Source: Candidatus Puniceispirillum sp. (lineage in GTDB: Bacteria > Pseudomonadota > Alphaproteobacteria > Puniceispirillales > Puniceispirillaceae). Taken from it: a DNA stretch of 49,401 nt. Shown here in pieces: positions 35,778-44,586 of this stretch (its first letter is position 1; each line of letters opens with the position of its first letter). The translations under genes and the position numbers were made by a program. Under the pieces are notes generated by a model. It searched no databases and was not told where the DNA came from. It saw only the letters and a program-made list of their open reading frames with translations. The stretch spans positions 1-49,401 of the forward strand of contig JAOEVD010000017.1 of assembly GCA_028383305.1 (NCBI GenBank). The letters are read 5' to 3'.

Positions 35778-36911
35778 TTAGGCCGTATCCAGCGCGTCTT
35801 TCAGGCTGCTGGCAATAAGCGCTTGCTGGGCTGTTTCAAGATAGGGATGCATTGGCAAGGCCAACACATGATCGCATAAATCCATTGTCACCGGCAGATT
35901 GCAAGCACTAACCGGGTAATGTGCATAGGGTGGCTGACGATGCATTGGCACAGGATAATAAATTGCTGTCGGCACACCGGAATTCGCGAGCGATTTGCAG
36001 ATGGCGTCACGGTTGCTGCCTTGTGGCAATTGAATCACATATTGCGCCCAGCTTGATGTGACGCCTGCCGCAAGCGATGGCGTGCTAACCACACCCTCAA
36101 GCAAAGCCGCGTAGTGGTTGGCAGCATTTTGGCGATGCACAAGCTCATCGGCAAAAATATCAAGCTTGGCGTCAAGCACCACCGCCTGCATGGTATCAAG
36201 ACGGCCGGTCATGCCAATGCGGATATTTTCATATTTATCGCGCCCCATGCCATGAACACGGCATGAACGGATGATTTCGGCAATTTTATCATCATTGGTA
36301 AAAATTGCGCCGCCATCACCATAGGCACCAAGCGGTTTGGCCGGAAAAAAGCTTGTGCAGGTGACATCGGCAAGCTGGCCAACCGGTTTGCCATGCCATG
36401 TCGCGCCAAAGCTTTGCGCGGCGTCATCAATCAGCCACAGCCCATTTTCACGCGCGAAATTGCCAATGGCGGCATAATTGGCAGGCTGGCCAAACAGCCC
36501 AACGCCGATAATGCCAACAATATCGATGCCGGCGGATTTGCCCGCGGCAAGCGCTTGCGGCAATTTTTCTGGATCAAGGTTAAAGCTGGTTTTATCGACT
36601 TCGGCAAAAATCGGTATTGCGCCCATGACAGGCATCACCTCAGCGCTTGCGGCAAAGGTAAAAGAGGGAACGATAACGCCTTGGCCGGGTTGCAGCTCTA
36701 GCCCCATAAGCGCCAGCAATAACGCATCGGTTCCTGACGAACAGGAAATATTATGCGCAACGCCGGTCCATTCACCAAGACGCGCCTCCAATGCGGAAAT
36801 TTCCGGCCCCATAATATAGGCACCATGATCAAGCACCGTTTGGAGTCCGGCTTCGACCTTGTCACGAATGCGGGCTTGCTGGGCTTTTAAATCAATAAAG
36901 GCGATGCTCAT
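35778..36911 (-). CDS. DegT/DnrJ/EryC1-family sugar aminotransferase (WbpE-like)
   Basis: A PLP-dependent aminotransferase of 377 residues that acts on nucleotide-linked keto-sugars. It opens with FIDLKAQQARIRDKVEAGL, typical of WbpE/WlbC relatives (GPEISALEARLGEW, CSSGTDALLLALM). The PLP Lys is near residue 192 in FFPAKPLGAYGDGGAIFTND. The HGMGRDKYENIRIGMTGRLDTMQAVVL segment is also characteristic. Its ATG overlaps the stop of the upstream oxidoreductase gene (ATGA), so the two are coupled. In the WbpB/E/D pathway this enzyme adds the 3-amino group in making UDP-2,3-diacetamido-glucuronate. Confidence 0.9.
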   Translation of the reverse strand: MSIAFIDLKAQQARIRDKVEAGLQTVLDHGAYIMGPEISALEARLGEWTGVAHNISCSSGTDALLLALMGLELQPGQGVIVPSFTFAASAEVMPVMGAIPIFAEVDKTSFNLDPEKLPQALAAGKSAGIDIVGIIGVGLFGQPANYAAIGNFARENGLWLIDDAAQSFGATWHGKPVGQLADVTCTSFFPAKPLGAYGDGGAIFTNDDKIAEIIRSCRVHGMGRDKYENIRIGMTGRLDTMQAVVLDAKLDIFADELVHRQNAANHYAALLEGVVSTPSLAAGVTSSWAQYVIQLPQGSNRDAICKSLANSGVPTAIYYPVPMHRQPPYAHYPVSACNLPVTMDLCDHVLALPMHPYLETAQQALIASSLKDALDTA

Positions 36912-37936
36912 TTGGGCCTCACTGGCTGATGATTCGAGGGTGCAGCGGATGTGTCGATGAGGTGGCTTTGCATGGTTTCAAGAACCTGTTGAACCATAAT
37001 CGCTTCGGCAATATCAGTTGGCGCTGGCTTGCCCGTTTCGCAGGTTTGGATAAAGGCGCTCATCTCATCTTTTAATGGTTCGGCTTCGGGAACCGGAAGC
37101 GCGATTGGGCTTGCTCGATCAATGATGAAATGTTCGCCATTCAACCGCATTTGATCCTGAAACAGCGTCAATTTTTCCGGCCAAGCTTTGGTATCATCAA
37201 AAACTAGCGATCCGGTAGTTCCGGTGACCGTCAGACGATGTTCTTTGAACGGGCTTAGCCAGCTTGTTTGCATGCCCGCCGAAACCCCATTTTCAAAACC
37301 CATAAAGCTGGTCAGAAAATCAACAATATTCGGGGTCATATGGCTTGCGCCGGCACAATGAATTTTTGTCGGAAGGCTGCCAATCAGCGCAAGGATAAGT
37401 GATAGATCATGCGGGCACAAATCAAACAATACAGACTCGGTATTGCGAATACGCCCCATTGCCAACCGGCTTGCCTGAACATGGCGAAGGCTGCCAATGG
37501 CACCAGCGGCAAGCTGTTTCTGCAATTCGATAAAGGCGGCATGATAGCGGATCAAATGTCCGACCATCACTTGTTTTTTGGCCGTATGCGCAGCGTCTTG
37601 AATGGCTTTTGCCCCAGCCAAATTCAGCGATAATGGCTTTTCCACATAGATATGTTTGCCAGCGGCCAAGGCGGCAATGGCAAGCGCATAATGGCTTGGT
37701 GCGGCGGTGGCAATGACAATGCCGTCAATTGATTCATCTTCGATTAGCGTGTCAACATCAACCGGTTTGGCGGCAAAGGCTGATCCAAACTCGGCGGCGT
37801 TTTGGGTATGGCGATCGGCAACCGCGGCCAACACCTCAAACTGGGCAAGATTGCGCGCCAAGTTCCGGCCCCACATGCCACATCCGATTAGACCAATATT
37901 CATCATCGTCTGAATTTCATTTTGTAACGCAACCAT
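36908..37936 (-). CDS. Gfo/Idh/MocA-family oxidoreductase (WbpB-like)
   Basis: An NAD-dependent sugar dehydrogenase, 342 residues as called. The Rossmann motif IGLIGCGMWGRNLARNL comes after about 12 residues. The family EKP motif is in HIYVEKPLSLNLAGAKAI. GHLIRYHAAFIELQKQL and the ICHDLSL-type region (DLCPHDLSLILALIG) match UDP-N-acetylglucosaminuronate 3-dehydrogenases such as WbpB/WlbA. It is directly coupled to the WbpE-like aminotransferase, which would use its 3-keto product. The start may instead be one of two ATGs 30-33 bases downstream (MMNIGLIG); no ribosome binding site decides. Confidence 0.88.
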   Translation of the reverse strand: MVALQNEIQTMMNIGLIGCGMWGRNLARNLAQFEVLAAVADRHTQNAAEFGSAFAAKPVDVDTLIEDESIDGIVIATAAPSHYALAIAALAAGKHIYVEKPLSLNLAGAKAIQDAAHTAKKQVMVGHLIRYHAAFIELQKQLAAGAIGSLRHVQASRLAMGRIRNTESVLFDLCPHDLSLILALIGSLPTKIHCAGASHMTPNIVDFLTSFMGFENGVSAGMQTSWLSPFKEHRLTVTGTTGSLVFDDTKAWPEKLTLFQDQMRLNGEHFIIDRASPIALPVPEAEPLKDEMSAFIQTCETGKPAPTDIAEAIMVQQVLETMQSHLIDTSAAPSNHQPVRPK

Positions 37937-38158
37937 ACCTGTCGCTGTAATCTCGTGTCTTAATATGCGCGACGATTCGCGTCAATCGTTGCATTTCGTT
38001 ACATTTTTCACAGAATTCAACCAGATTTATCACCAGCTTGCGGCGTGGCAAACTGATGGTCTTGCAGAGGCGTGTTCATCCGGCTAGAAATAGATCAGGC
38101 CAGCCTATGGTCATCGTCATTATGGCGACGGATTAATCCACCTCATCAGGGCCGCATT

Positions 38159-38677
38159 ATGGACGCATCATCACAATTCAAAGACAGCTTGCCAACGACG
38201 CCGGAATCCCTTTTGGCGGTTCTTGACGCGCTGGCAATTGATTATGTCACGCATCATCATCCGCCTTTGCGAACGGTTGAAGATGCCAAAGCGCATCGCG
38301 GCGATATGCCGGGGGTTCATATTAAAAATCTGTATCTTCGCGATCGGAAAAAGCGAAATTTCCTGATTGTCGCCCAAGAAGATCGGGTGATTGATTTAAA
38401 AACTCTTGATCAGAAAATTGGATGTGACCGGCTATCATTTGGCAGTGCTGACCGGCTATTTGAAATGTTGGGTGTGCGTCCTGGCGCGGTCAGCCCGCTG
38501 ACAGTGATTAATGATTCTGATCATAAAGTTTCGCTATTTCTTGATTCGGCGCTTCAAACCGATGATCGGATCTACGCCCATCCGCTTGTAAATGACATGA
38601 CGATTGGCATCACCGGATCAGGCTTGCAGCAATTTTTGGCGCATACAGGCCATCAGCTGCGCTGGCTTGATTTTTAA
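38159..38677 (+). CDS. YbaK/ProX-type aminoacyl-tRNA deacylase
   Basis: A 172-residue free-standing editing protein. It resembles ProX-like prolyl-tRNA deacylases that clear alanine mischarged on tRNA-Pro. Landmarks are YVTHHHPPLRTVEDAKAHRG, HIKNLYLRDRKKRNFLIVAQ with the catalytic-type Lys, LSFGSADRLFEMLGVRPGAVSPL and VSLFLDSAL. The ATG was chosen because the protein then begins at the usual place; the 29-residue upstream extension has no family match. It stands alone between a leftward sugar operon and the thioredoxin gene. Confidence 0.9.
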   Translation: MDASSQFKDSLPTTPESLLAVLDALAIDYVTHHHPPLRTVEDAKAHRGDMPGVHIKNLYLRDRKKRNFLIVAQEDRVIDLKTLDQKIGCDRLSFGSADRLFEMLGVRPGAVSPLTVINDSDHKVSLFLDSALQTDDRIYAHPLVNDMTIGITGSGLQQFLAHTGHQLRWLDF

Positions 38678-38750
38678 ATGGCTTTGGGGTCAGTCATGGC
38701 GCGCCCCTTGTTTTGCAACGCCTGATGATTACATCTATATGGAGAGTCAA

Positions 38751-38818
38751 AAAAGGGCGTGACCGCCGATTAAAATGCACCGTCTTGACGGTGGATCACA
38801 ATCGGATCACCGCCTTTT
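38751..38818 (+). promoter_or_regulatory. Structured leader of the thioredoxin gene
   Basis: An imperfect outer stem (AAAAGGGCGTGACCGCCGATT against AATCGGATCACCGCCTTTT) encloses a nearly perfect inner hairpin (CACCGTC/GACGGTG, 38778-38793). The structure ends about 19 bases before the ATG, so it would sit in the 5' end of the mRNA or include the promoter. It matches no riboswitch I know. Confidence 0.35.
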
Positions 38819-38837
38819 AAAGAAGGTTTAGGACAAA

Positions 38838-39740
38838 ATGGAACAGCTTATCGCGGCCGCTGCCGATACCACACCAATCGACGTGAATATGGATAATTTC
38901 ATTGCTGAGGTCATTGATGGTTCGGCAACAACGCCAATCGTCGTGCAATTTTGGGCGCCATGGTGTGGGCCGTGTAAACAGCTTGGTCCGCTTTTGGAAA
39001 AGGTCGTTGCCGCCGCCAAGGGCAAGGTCAAGATGGTGCGAATCAATATTGATGAGAACCAACAGATCGCCCAACAGATGCGGGTACAATCAGTGCCAAC
39101 GGTTTATGGTTTTTTCAATGGACAGCCGGTTGACGGTTTTGCCGGTGCGCAGCCCGAATCAACGCTAAAGCAATTTATTGACAAGCTGGTGGCGGCTGGC
39201 AGCAGTGGCCCCGATATCGCGGCAATAGTCGAGGCGGCAAACAACCTTCTTGAAACACAAGATTATGACAATGCGATGGCGCAATATCATGAAATCATGG
39301 CGGCTGATCCTGAATCACCTGATGGTCTTTCAGGCATGATCCGTTGTATGGTCGGGATGAAAGATATTGATGGCGCGCGCGAAATCGTTGATCAGCTTGA
39401 TGATGAATTTCGCGATAAACCCGCCATGGTGATTGCTATCGACTCGCTTGAATTGGCCGAAAAGGCGGGGGCGGCGGCTGGCGGTTTGGCGCAAGCGCGT
39501 GCGGCGGTTGATGCTGATCCGAATGATCTTGTCGCGCGCCAAGAACTGGCATTGGCGTTATTTGCCACTGGCGAACAAGCCGAATCAATGGAGCAGCTTC
39601 TTGAATCCATCCGCATTGACCGCGCTTGGAATGACGAGGCAGCCCGCATGCAACTATTGGAGTTTTTCAAGACGCTTGGCCCGGCAAACCGCGATGTGAT
39701 GGCGGCGCGGCGCAAGCTATCGACGTTACTTTTCGCCTAG
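38838..39740 (+). CDS. Thioredoxin-domain co-chaperone (YbbN/CnoX-like)
   Basis: Residues about 14-120 are a thioredoxin domain with an intact WCGPCK active site (Cys 43 and 46) and the cis-Pro in SVPTVYGFF. Residues about 125-300 are TPR-like repeats (LLETQDYDNAMAQYHEIMAADPESPDGL, LVARQELALALFATGEQAESMEQLLES). E. coli YbbN has the same layout but lacks the CGPC pair, so this form should be redox-active. It is likely a redox-linked chaperone partner. Length (300) is usual. Confidence 0.93.
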   Translation: MEQLIAAAADTTPIDVNMDNFIAEVIDGSATTPIVVQFWAPWCGPCKQLGPLLEKVVAAAKGKVKMVRINIDENQQIAQQMRVQSVPTVYGFFNGQPVDGFAGAQPESTLKQFIDKLVAAGSSGPDIAAIVEAANNLLETQDYDNAMAQYHEIMAADPESPDGLSGMIRCMVGMKDIDGAREIVDQLDDEFRDKPAMVIAIDSLELAEKAGAAAGGLAQARAAVDADPNDLVARQELALALFATGEQAESMEQLLESIRIDRAWNDEAARMQLLEFFKTLGPANRDVMAARRKLSTLLFA

Positions 39741-39760
39741 CTGGATTATGCCCATAATGG

Positions 39761-39800
39761 GCAACGATAATGTGGCCAGAATAAACAGCCTTATCGTTGC
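39761..39800. repeat. Inverted repeat between thioredoxin and LON-domain genes
   Basis: A perfect 10-bp inverted repeat (GCAACGATAA/TTATCGTTGC) with a 20-base spacer follows the thioredoxin gene. A smaller palindrome GCCCATAATGGGC lies just before it. No T run follows on the plus strand, so it is not a standard terminator; an operator or mRNA stabiliser is possible. Confidence 0.5.
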
Positions 39801-39865
39801 AAAAGGGTAAACGCAGTCATAATGCAAATGCGGAATGGCTTGGATCTGATTTTTAAGGAGTGATT

Positions 39866-40567
39866 ATGGCAGGTGGTATTTTTGATCCGGAATTTGACCA
39901 GCTACCGATGCGGATTCCGATTTTTCCTCTGCCAAGCGCCCTTTTGCTTCCGGGCGGGCAATTGCCATTGAATATTTTTGAACCGCGCTATCTGGCAATG
40001 GTAAGGCATGCGCTGGCAACGCCAACAAGGCTGATTGGCATGGTTCAGCCACTTGATCACCATGCTGGTGGTGACATTGCTAATGATGACGGAGCCAATG
40101 ATGAAGGGGCTGATGCGGCGGGTTTGTTTGAAACTGGCTGTGCTGGACGTTTGTCATTTTTTCAAGAAAGTGATGATGGCCGTTTTGTCATCGCGCTTAA
40201 CGGCGTGTGCCGGTTTCACCGTCTTCGCCAAGAGCTTGACCCGAATGGGTTTCTGGTTGCGGATGTTGATTGGCAGCCTTTTGCGAATGATCTTCGCATC
40301 GATGTTAGCGCGCTTGACCGTGATCCGCTGATCAAAGTGATGAAACGCTATTTCGATATGAAGGGTTTTGAGACCGACTGGACGCAAATTGAAAACTCGG
40401 ATAACCATCAGCTATTGGCTACATTATCGATGATCTGTCCGTTTGAAGTTGCCGAAAAACAGGCGCTTTTAGAAGCGGATTCAATGGCAAAACGCGCCGA
40501 TCTATTAATTGCCATGATGGAAATGGCATTGCATGACGAAACTGGAGGCAATGATGCACGACACTGA
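39866..40567 (+). CDS. Stand-alone LON N-terminal (substrate-binding) domain protein
   Basis: A 233-residue protein consisting of the LON substrate-binding domain without the AAA and protease parts. Family landmarks are [31 protein letters not shown], then [36 protein letters not shown] six bases before the ATG fixes the start. Such proteins are common in alphaproteobacteria beside a YbbN-like thioredoxin and a Trm112-like protein, as here. The biochemical role is not established. Confidence 0.9.
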   Translation: MAGGIFDPEFDQLPMRIPIFPLPSALLLPGGQLPLNIFEPRYLAMVRHALATPTRLIGMVQPLDHHAGGDIANDDGANDEGADAAGLFETGCAGRLSFFQESDDGRFVIALNGVCRFHRLRQELDPNGFLVADVDWQPFANDLRIDVSALDRDPLIKVMKRYFDMKGFETDWTQIENSDNHQLLATLSMICPFEVAEKQALLEADSMAKRADLLIAMMEMALHDETGGNDARH

Positions 40568-40760
40568 CCCTGCGGCAGATTATGAAATTGATCCACGGCT
40601 TCTTGAAGTGCTGGTTTGCCCCTTGACGCGCGCCCCCTTAACCTATGATCGCGTAAATCATGAATTGATTAGCCATCAGGCACGCAAGGCCTATCCAGTT
40701 CGCGCTGGTGTGCCAATCATGCTTGGCGATGAAGCGCGTGATCTTGGCGAAGATGAATAG
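40554..40760 (+). CDS. Trm112-like protein (YcaR/UPF0434)
   Basis: A 68-residue Trm112-type protein: [42 protein letters not shown] (given in part: VCPLTRAPL and [11 protein letters not shown]). Homologues activate methyltransferases in eukaryotes and archaea; the bacterial role is less clear. Only one Cys is present, so zinc binding is doubtful. The ATG with GGAGG five bases upstream is chosen; it overlaps the end of the LON-domain gene by 14 bases. Confidence 0.88.
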   Translation: MHDTDPAADYEIDPRLLEVLVCPLTRAPLTYDRVNHELISHQARKAYPVRAGVPIMLGDEARDLGEDE

Positions 40761-40841
40761 GTTTTTGCCGCCCATGACTGCCAAAATTTCCATGACCGCC
40801 AAAGTTAACGGCCAAGATTAAATGCTAGGATATTGGACTCC

Positions 40842-41225
40842 ATGACCACCTCACCGCCGCAAACACCATTACAAGATGTCTGGCCGGAAGAAATCCGGCT
40901 TTCAAAAGCCAAGGATCGGCTGGAAATTCGTTTTGATGATGGCGCGCAATTCTCGCTATCAGCAGAATTATTGCGCGTTGAATCGCCATCGGCCGAGGTG
41001 CAGGGTCATGGCGCTGGTCAGAAAACCACGCCAGCGGGAAAACAGGATATCCTGATTAGCAGCATTGAACCGGTTGGCAATTATGCAATCCGGCTTGGCT
41101 TTAGCGACGGGCATAATACCGGCCTGTTTAGCTGGGGTCTACTTTATGATTATGCGCTTCGCCAAGATCAATTGATGGCTGATTATCTGGCGCGTCTTGC
41201 AAATGATGGTGCGCGCCGCAACTAG
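40842..41225 (+). CDS. DUF971-domain protein
   Basis: A 127-residue protein with the DUF971 / gamma-butyrobetaine-hydroxylase N-terminal-like fold: WPEEIRLSKAKDRLEIRFDDGAQFSLSAELLRVESPSAE, then GNYAIRLGFSDGHNTGLFSWGLLYDYAL. In alphaproteobacteria this domain is often found near Mrp/iron-sulfur genes, though not here. No catalytic residues are recognised. An upstream in-frame TTG is possible but the ATG is preferred. Confidence 0.88.
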   Translation: MTTSPPQTPLQDVWPEEIRLSKAKDRLEIRFDDGAQFSLSAELLRVESPSAEVQGHGAGQKTTPAGKQDILISSIEPVGNYAIRLGFSDGHNTGLFSWGLLYDYALRQDQLMADYLARLANDGARRN

Positions 41226-41245
41226 GCTCTATAATTTAGGCTCTA

Positions 41246-42526
41246 TTATGTAGGCAAACGCCCCTCAAGAAGGTTGGCGCGTGCCAGGTGACCACCCATC
41301 GCACTTTTCTGAAAAAATGATTTTATCGGACCAACATTGACTAGCCCCATACCCGCGCCGGTGATTTTGGCAATGGCTGGTTGAAATGACATAAGCTGGT
41401 TCAGCCCGCTTGTCATGGCTGTCATGGCGGTGACTTCGAATTTGCGTCCGGCAAGATAATCAGTTTCAACCGACCGGTGATCAGCGCCAAGCCCGCGTGC
41501 GCTGGCGCGGGCAAGACAATCGGCAAGAACCGCCGCATCACCAAGCGCCAGATTATATCCCTGACCGGCAAGCGGGTGGATCGCATGGCTGGCATCGCCT
41601 GCCAGAATCAGATGTGAGCCGGTCATTTGGCGGCTAATCGTTGGCTTTAACGGCCAGTCAAGACGCGGCCCGTCAAGCTGCAACCCGCCAAGCGTTTCAC
41701 CAAAAGCGGTCAATAGCACAGTGGCAAAACCGGCTTCATCAAGCGCCATAAAATGATCGGCATCGGCCTTTGGTAACGTCCAGACAAGGGAAGCCCGAAA
41801 CGGGCCATGCGGCATCAATGCCAATGGCCCGCTTGGCAAAAACCGCTGATAGGCAATATTGGCATGATCGCGTTCAAGCGTGAGATTGGCAACAATGGCG
41901 GTTTGCCGATGTGGTTCGGCCAAGCTGCGGATGCCGGCATAATCGCGCAATTTGCTTTTCGCACCATCACAAGCAACAACCAGCGGGCAGGATAAATCGG
42001 GCCGGTTGGCAAATTGCAATCGGGCAAAATCACCTGCCCCGTCAAAGCTTGTCACCTCGGCGTCGGTGATATGAGCTATTGGCCGCGTTGCCATCACCAT
42101 GTAGAGGGCATCAAGAAGCTGGTCATTGGCCACAACATAAGCCATTGGTTGGTCAGCATCATGCCAATCAAGACTGAATTCGGGGCGTTGACGCCGCGCA
42201 AGCCCGCCTTGGCGCGGTGCGCCATTGGCAATTTTGATGCGGGTGATCGGCGTTGCCATATCGCCAATAAGCGGCCAGACGCCAAGCGTTTCAAGCATGG
42301 TTTTGCCAGCAGCGTGAATGGTGGTGGTGCGATGATCACCGCTTGCGGTTTTGCTGGTGCTTGATGCAGAATCTGGTGATTTGCTGTGTGCTGGGGCGCG
42401 GTCAACAAGCGCAATTGCCGGTGCCGCAGCCGATCCATAGCCGCCATAAGACAGCGCCAATGCCATCATCACCCCGGTCAGCCCACCGCCAACAATAATC
42501 ACTTCATAATGTGTCTGATCGGTCAT
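41246..42526 (-). CDS. UbiH/UbiF/COQ6-family FAD monooxygenase
   Basis: A 426-residue flavin hydroxylase of ubiquinone ring synthesis. The dinucleotide motif EVIIVGGGLTGVMMALAL is at the N-terminus. The second FAD motif is GDASHAIHPLAGQGYNLALGDAAVLADCL. The DG-type motif lies in VACDGAKSKLRDYAGI. Which ring carbon it hydroxylates cannot be read from sequence. Its ATG overlaps the stop of the upstream phosphatase (ATGA). Confidence 0.9.
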   Translation of the reverse strand: MTDQTHYEVIIVGGGLTGVMMALALSYGGYGSAAAPAIALVDRAPAHSKSPDSASSTSKTASGDHRTTTIHAAGKTMLETLGVWPLIGDMATPITRIKIANGAPRQGGLARRQRPEFSLDWHDADQPMAYVVANDQLLDALYMVMATRPIAHITDAEVTSFDGAGDFARLQFANRPDLSCPLVVACDGAKSKLRDYAGIRSLAEPHRQTAIVANLTLERDHANIAYQRFLPSGPLALMPHGPFRASLVWTLPKADADHFMALDEAGFATVLLTAFGETLGGLQLDGPRLDWPLKPTISRQMTGSHLILAGDASHAIHPLAGQGYNLALGDAAVLADCLARASARGLGADHRSVETDYLAGRKFEVTAMTAMTSGLNQLMSFQPAIAKITGAGMGLVNVGPIKSFFQKSAMGGHLARANLLEGRLPT

Positions 42527-43059
42527 TTGCTGCCATCCGTCTTTGCCGTAAAATGGCGATCCATCACTTGTTTGGCAAGCTGATCCAGATCACCCCGATC
42601 AAAAAGATAGGCGGCCATGCCAGCCCGCTTTCCAGCTTCAACATCGCTATCACGATCGCCAATCATCACTGAGGCACCAAGGTCAATTTGCCATTTTTGT
42701 GCAAGATCAAACAGCAATCCCGGTTCGGGTTTGCGGCAACGACATGCCGCCGCCATTGCCGGATCAGGCGAAAGCGGATGATGGGGACAAAAGGCAATAT
42801 CGGTAATGGTGCCGCCGGCCTTTTTGGCAGCATCAATCAGATGATGATTGAAGTTATGCATATCGCCTTCGGTAAAGATGCCGCGTCCAATGCCACCTTG
42901 ATTGGTCACGATAAATACCGGCAATCCGGCCTGATGAAACCGTTTTAATGCTGCCACCGCACCAGTGATCCAGGCAAATTTTTCAATCTCGAAAATATAG
43001 CCATCATCACGGATCAGCGTATTGTCGCGATCAAGAAAAATGGCTGGCTTTTGCGGCAT
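42523..43059 (-). CDS. gmhB: D,D-heptose 1,7-bisphosphate phosphatase-like HAD phosphatase
   Basis: A 178-residue HAD-superfamily phosphatase. The nucleophile motif is FLDRDNTLI (Asp 10 and 12), motif II is FIVTNQGGIGRG, and the Lys/Asp motifs are in RKPEPGL and MIGDRDSDVEAGKRAG. The zinc loop CPHHPLSPDPAMAAACRCRKPEPG (given by its ligands C-x-H ... C-x-C) is diagnostic of the GmhB/histidinol-phosphatase group. GmhB supplies ADP-heptose for LPS core; no other heptose gene is adjacent. It is coupled to the UbiH-family gene, a functionally unrelated neighbour. Confidence 0.88.
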   Translation of the reverse strand: MPQKPAIFLDRDNTLIRDDGYIFEIEKFAWITGAVAALKRFHQAGLPVFIVTNQGGIGRGIFTEGDMHNFNHHLIDAAKKAGGTITDIAFCPHHPLSPDPAMAAACRCRKPEPGLLFDLAQKWQIDLGASVMIGDRDSDVEAGKRAGMAAYLFDRGDLDQLAKQVMDRHFTAKTDGSK

Positions 43060-43291
43060 GGGGGCGTGATCCTTTTCAAGGTAAGATGGTGCGCTGGCAC
43101 CAGATCACTCATCACAATCAATCTGGTTGAAATCAGTTTACTGAAAAAGGTCTATTTTGCTAGTGAGTAACATCATCGCAGCCATTGCCCCAGCGCAAGG
43201 CATGCGCTACCAATGAGGGCGAAATAACCAATTAGCGGGCCAAGCCGTCTTTTTGATCAAGCCGTTCTTTTGACCAAGCCTTTCATTTGAT

Positions 43292-44512
43292 ATGGTGAAA
43301 ACATCCATGAAACTTAATCCAGCGCATGCCATTTTTGACGGCAATATGTTTGTCCAGCTTCGCGGGCTTCTTGAATCGTTAACGCCGCCAGCAAATCTGC
43401 ACGTTCTTGATATGTCGATTGGCGAGCCACAACAGCCGCCAGTTGCCCTGTTGATCGACAGTGTGTCGCGTCATAATGACCAATGGCAATTCTATCCAAA
43501 GGCAACGGGAAGCCCGCGGTTTACCGCAGCGATTGAAGGCTATATTGCGCGGCGTTGGCCTGAAGCGGCAGGGCTTGCCGATGCAAGCCAAATCATTCCG
43601 GTTCCCGGAACGCGCGAACCGCTTCATTTGCTTGGCCATCTGGTAACAACAAGCAAGCCCAATGCCGCCGCGCTGGTGACCAATCCCTTTTATCACGCAT
43701 GGCGCGCTGGTGCGCTTGCCAGTGGTGGCGAGACGATCTGGCTGAACAGCGGTGCCAATCAGAATTTTCTTCCCGATCTTCATGCGGTTGCATCTGCCGA
43801 TCTTGACCGCGCCAGCATTCTCTATCTGTGCAGCCCGACAAATCCGCAAGGCAGCGTTATGGACATGGATTATCTGGTCGATGTAATCCGGCTTGCCCGC
43901 AAACATGACTTTTTACTGGTGATGGATGAATGCTATGCCGATATTTGGCGGGGCAGTCCGGCAACGGGTCTGATGCAGGCCGCCGCCTTGGTTGCACGCC
44001 AAGATGGCATCGCTGGCGATGCAGATCCTCTGGCCAATTTGGTGGTGTTGAATTCACTGTCAAAACGGTCGGGTGCGGCTGGTCTTCGCGCCGGATTCAT
44101 GGTTGGTGACAGGCAGGTTGTGGCGCAATATTTAAAACTTGTCGGCAATGGTGGATCACTGGTGCCAACACCGCTTTTGGCTGTCGCTGCCGATCTTTAT
44201 GATGACGAGGCGCATGTTGCGGCAATCCGTGCCTATTATGATGCCAATTTCGCCCTTGTTGAAAAACATCTTGGCATCGCGCCACCGCAAGGCGGCTTTT
44301 TCCTGTGGCTCAAGGTCGATGATGATATTGAATTTGTCAAAAGGCTGATGGCCGAACAGGCGGTAAAGGCTGTTCCCGGATCTTTTATGGGTCTGGAAAC
44401 CAAAGATGGCAATCCGGGTGCTGGATATGTCAGATTGGCGCTTGTTCATGATGCCGAACGCACCGATGAGGCGCTTTCACGGGTGGCGAAAATTTATAAA
44501 AGCCAGCAATGA
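43292..44512 (+). CDS. Class I aminotransferase, DapC-like
   Basis: A PLP aminotransferase of 401-406 residues. It resembles the N-succinyldiaminopimelate aminotransferase DapC used by alphaproteobacteria for lysine and peptidoglycan. Segments are LDMSIGEPQQPP, YPKATGSPRFTAAIEGYIARR, PGTREPLHLLGHL, YLCSPTNPQGSVM, VMDECYADIWRG and the PLP-Lys motif LNSLSKRSGAAGLRAGF. A second ATG five codons in (MKLNPAHAIF) is where relatives usually begin. No ribosome binding site is decisive. Confidence 0.86.
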   Translation: MVKTSMKLNPAHAIFDGNMFVQLRGLLESLTPPANLHVLDMSIGEPQQPPVALLIDSVSRHNDQWQFYPKATGSPRFTAAIEGYIARRWPEAAGLADASQIIPVPGTREPLHLLGHLVTTSKPNAAALVTNPFYHAWRAGALASGGETIWLNSGANQNFLPDLHAVASADLDRASILYLCSPTNPQGSVMDMDYLVDVIRLARKHDFLLVMDECYADIWRGSPATGLMQAAALVARQDGIAGDADPLANLVVLNSLSKRSGAAGLRAGFMVGDRQVVAQYLKLVGNGGSLVPTPLLAVAADLYDDEAHVAAIRAYYDANFALVEKHLGIAPPQGGFFLWLKVDDDIEFVKRLMAEQAVKAVPGSFMGLETKDGNPGAGYVRLALVHDAERTDEALSRVAKIYKSQQ

Positions 44513-44586
44513 TAATGCTTTTGACCAAAAATAACGCTCATGGCAATGCCTAGATTGCCACACAGATTTACCCTATAAGGAAAGTC

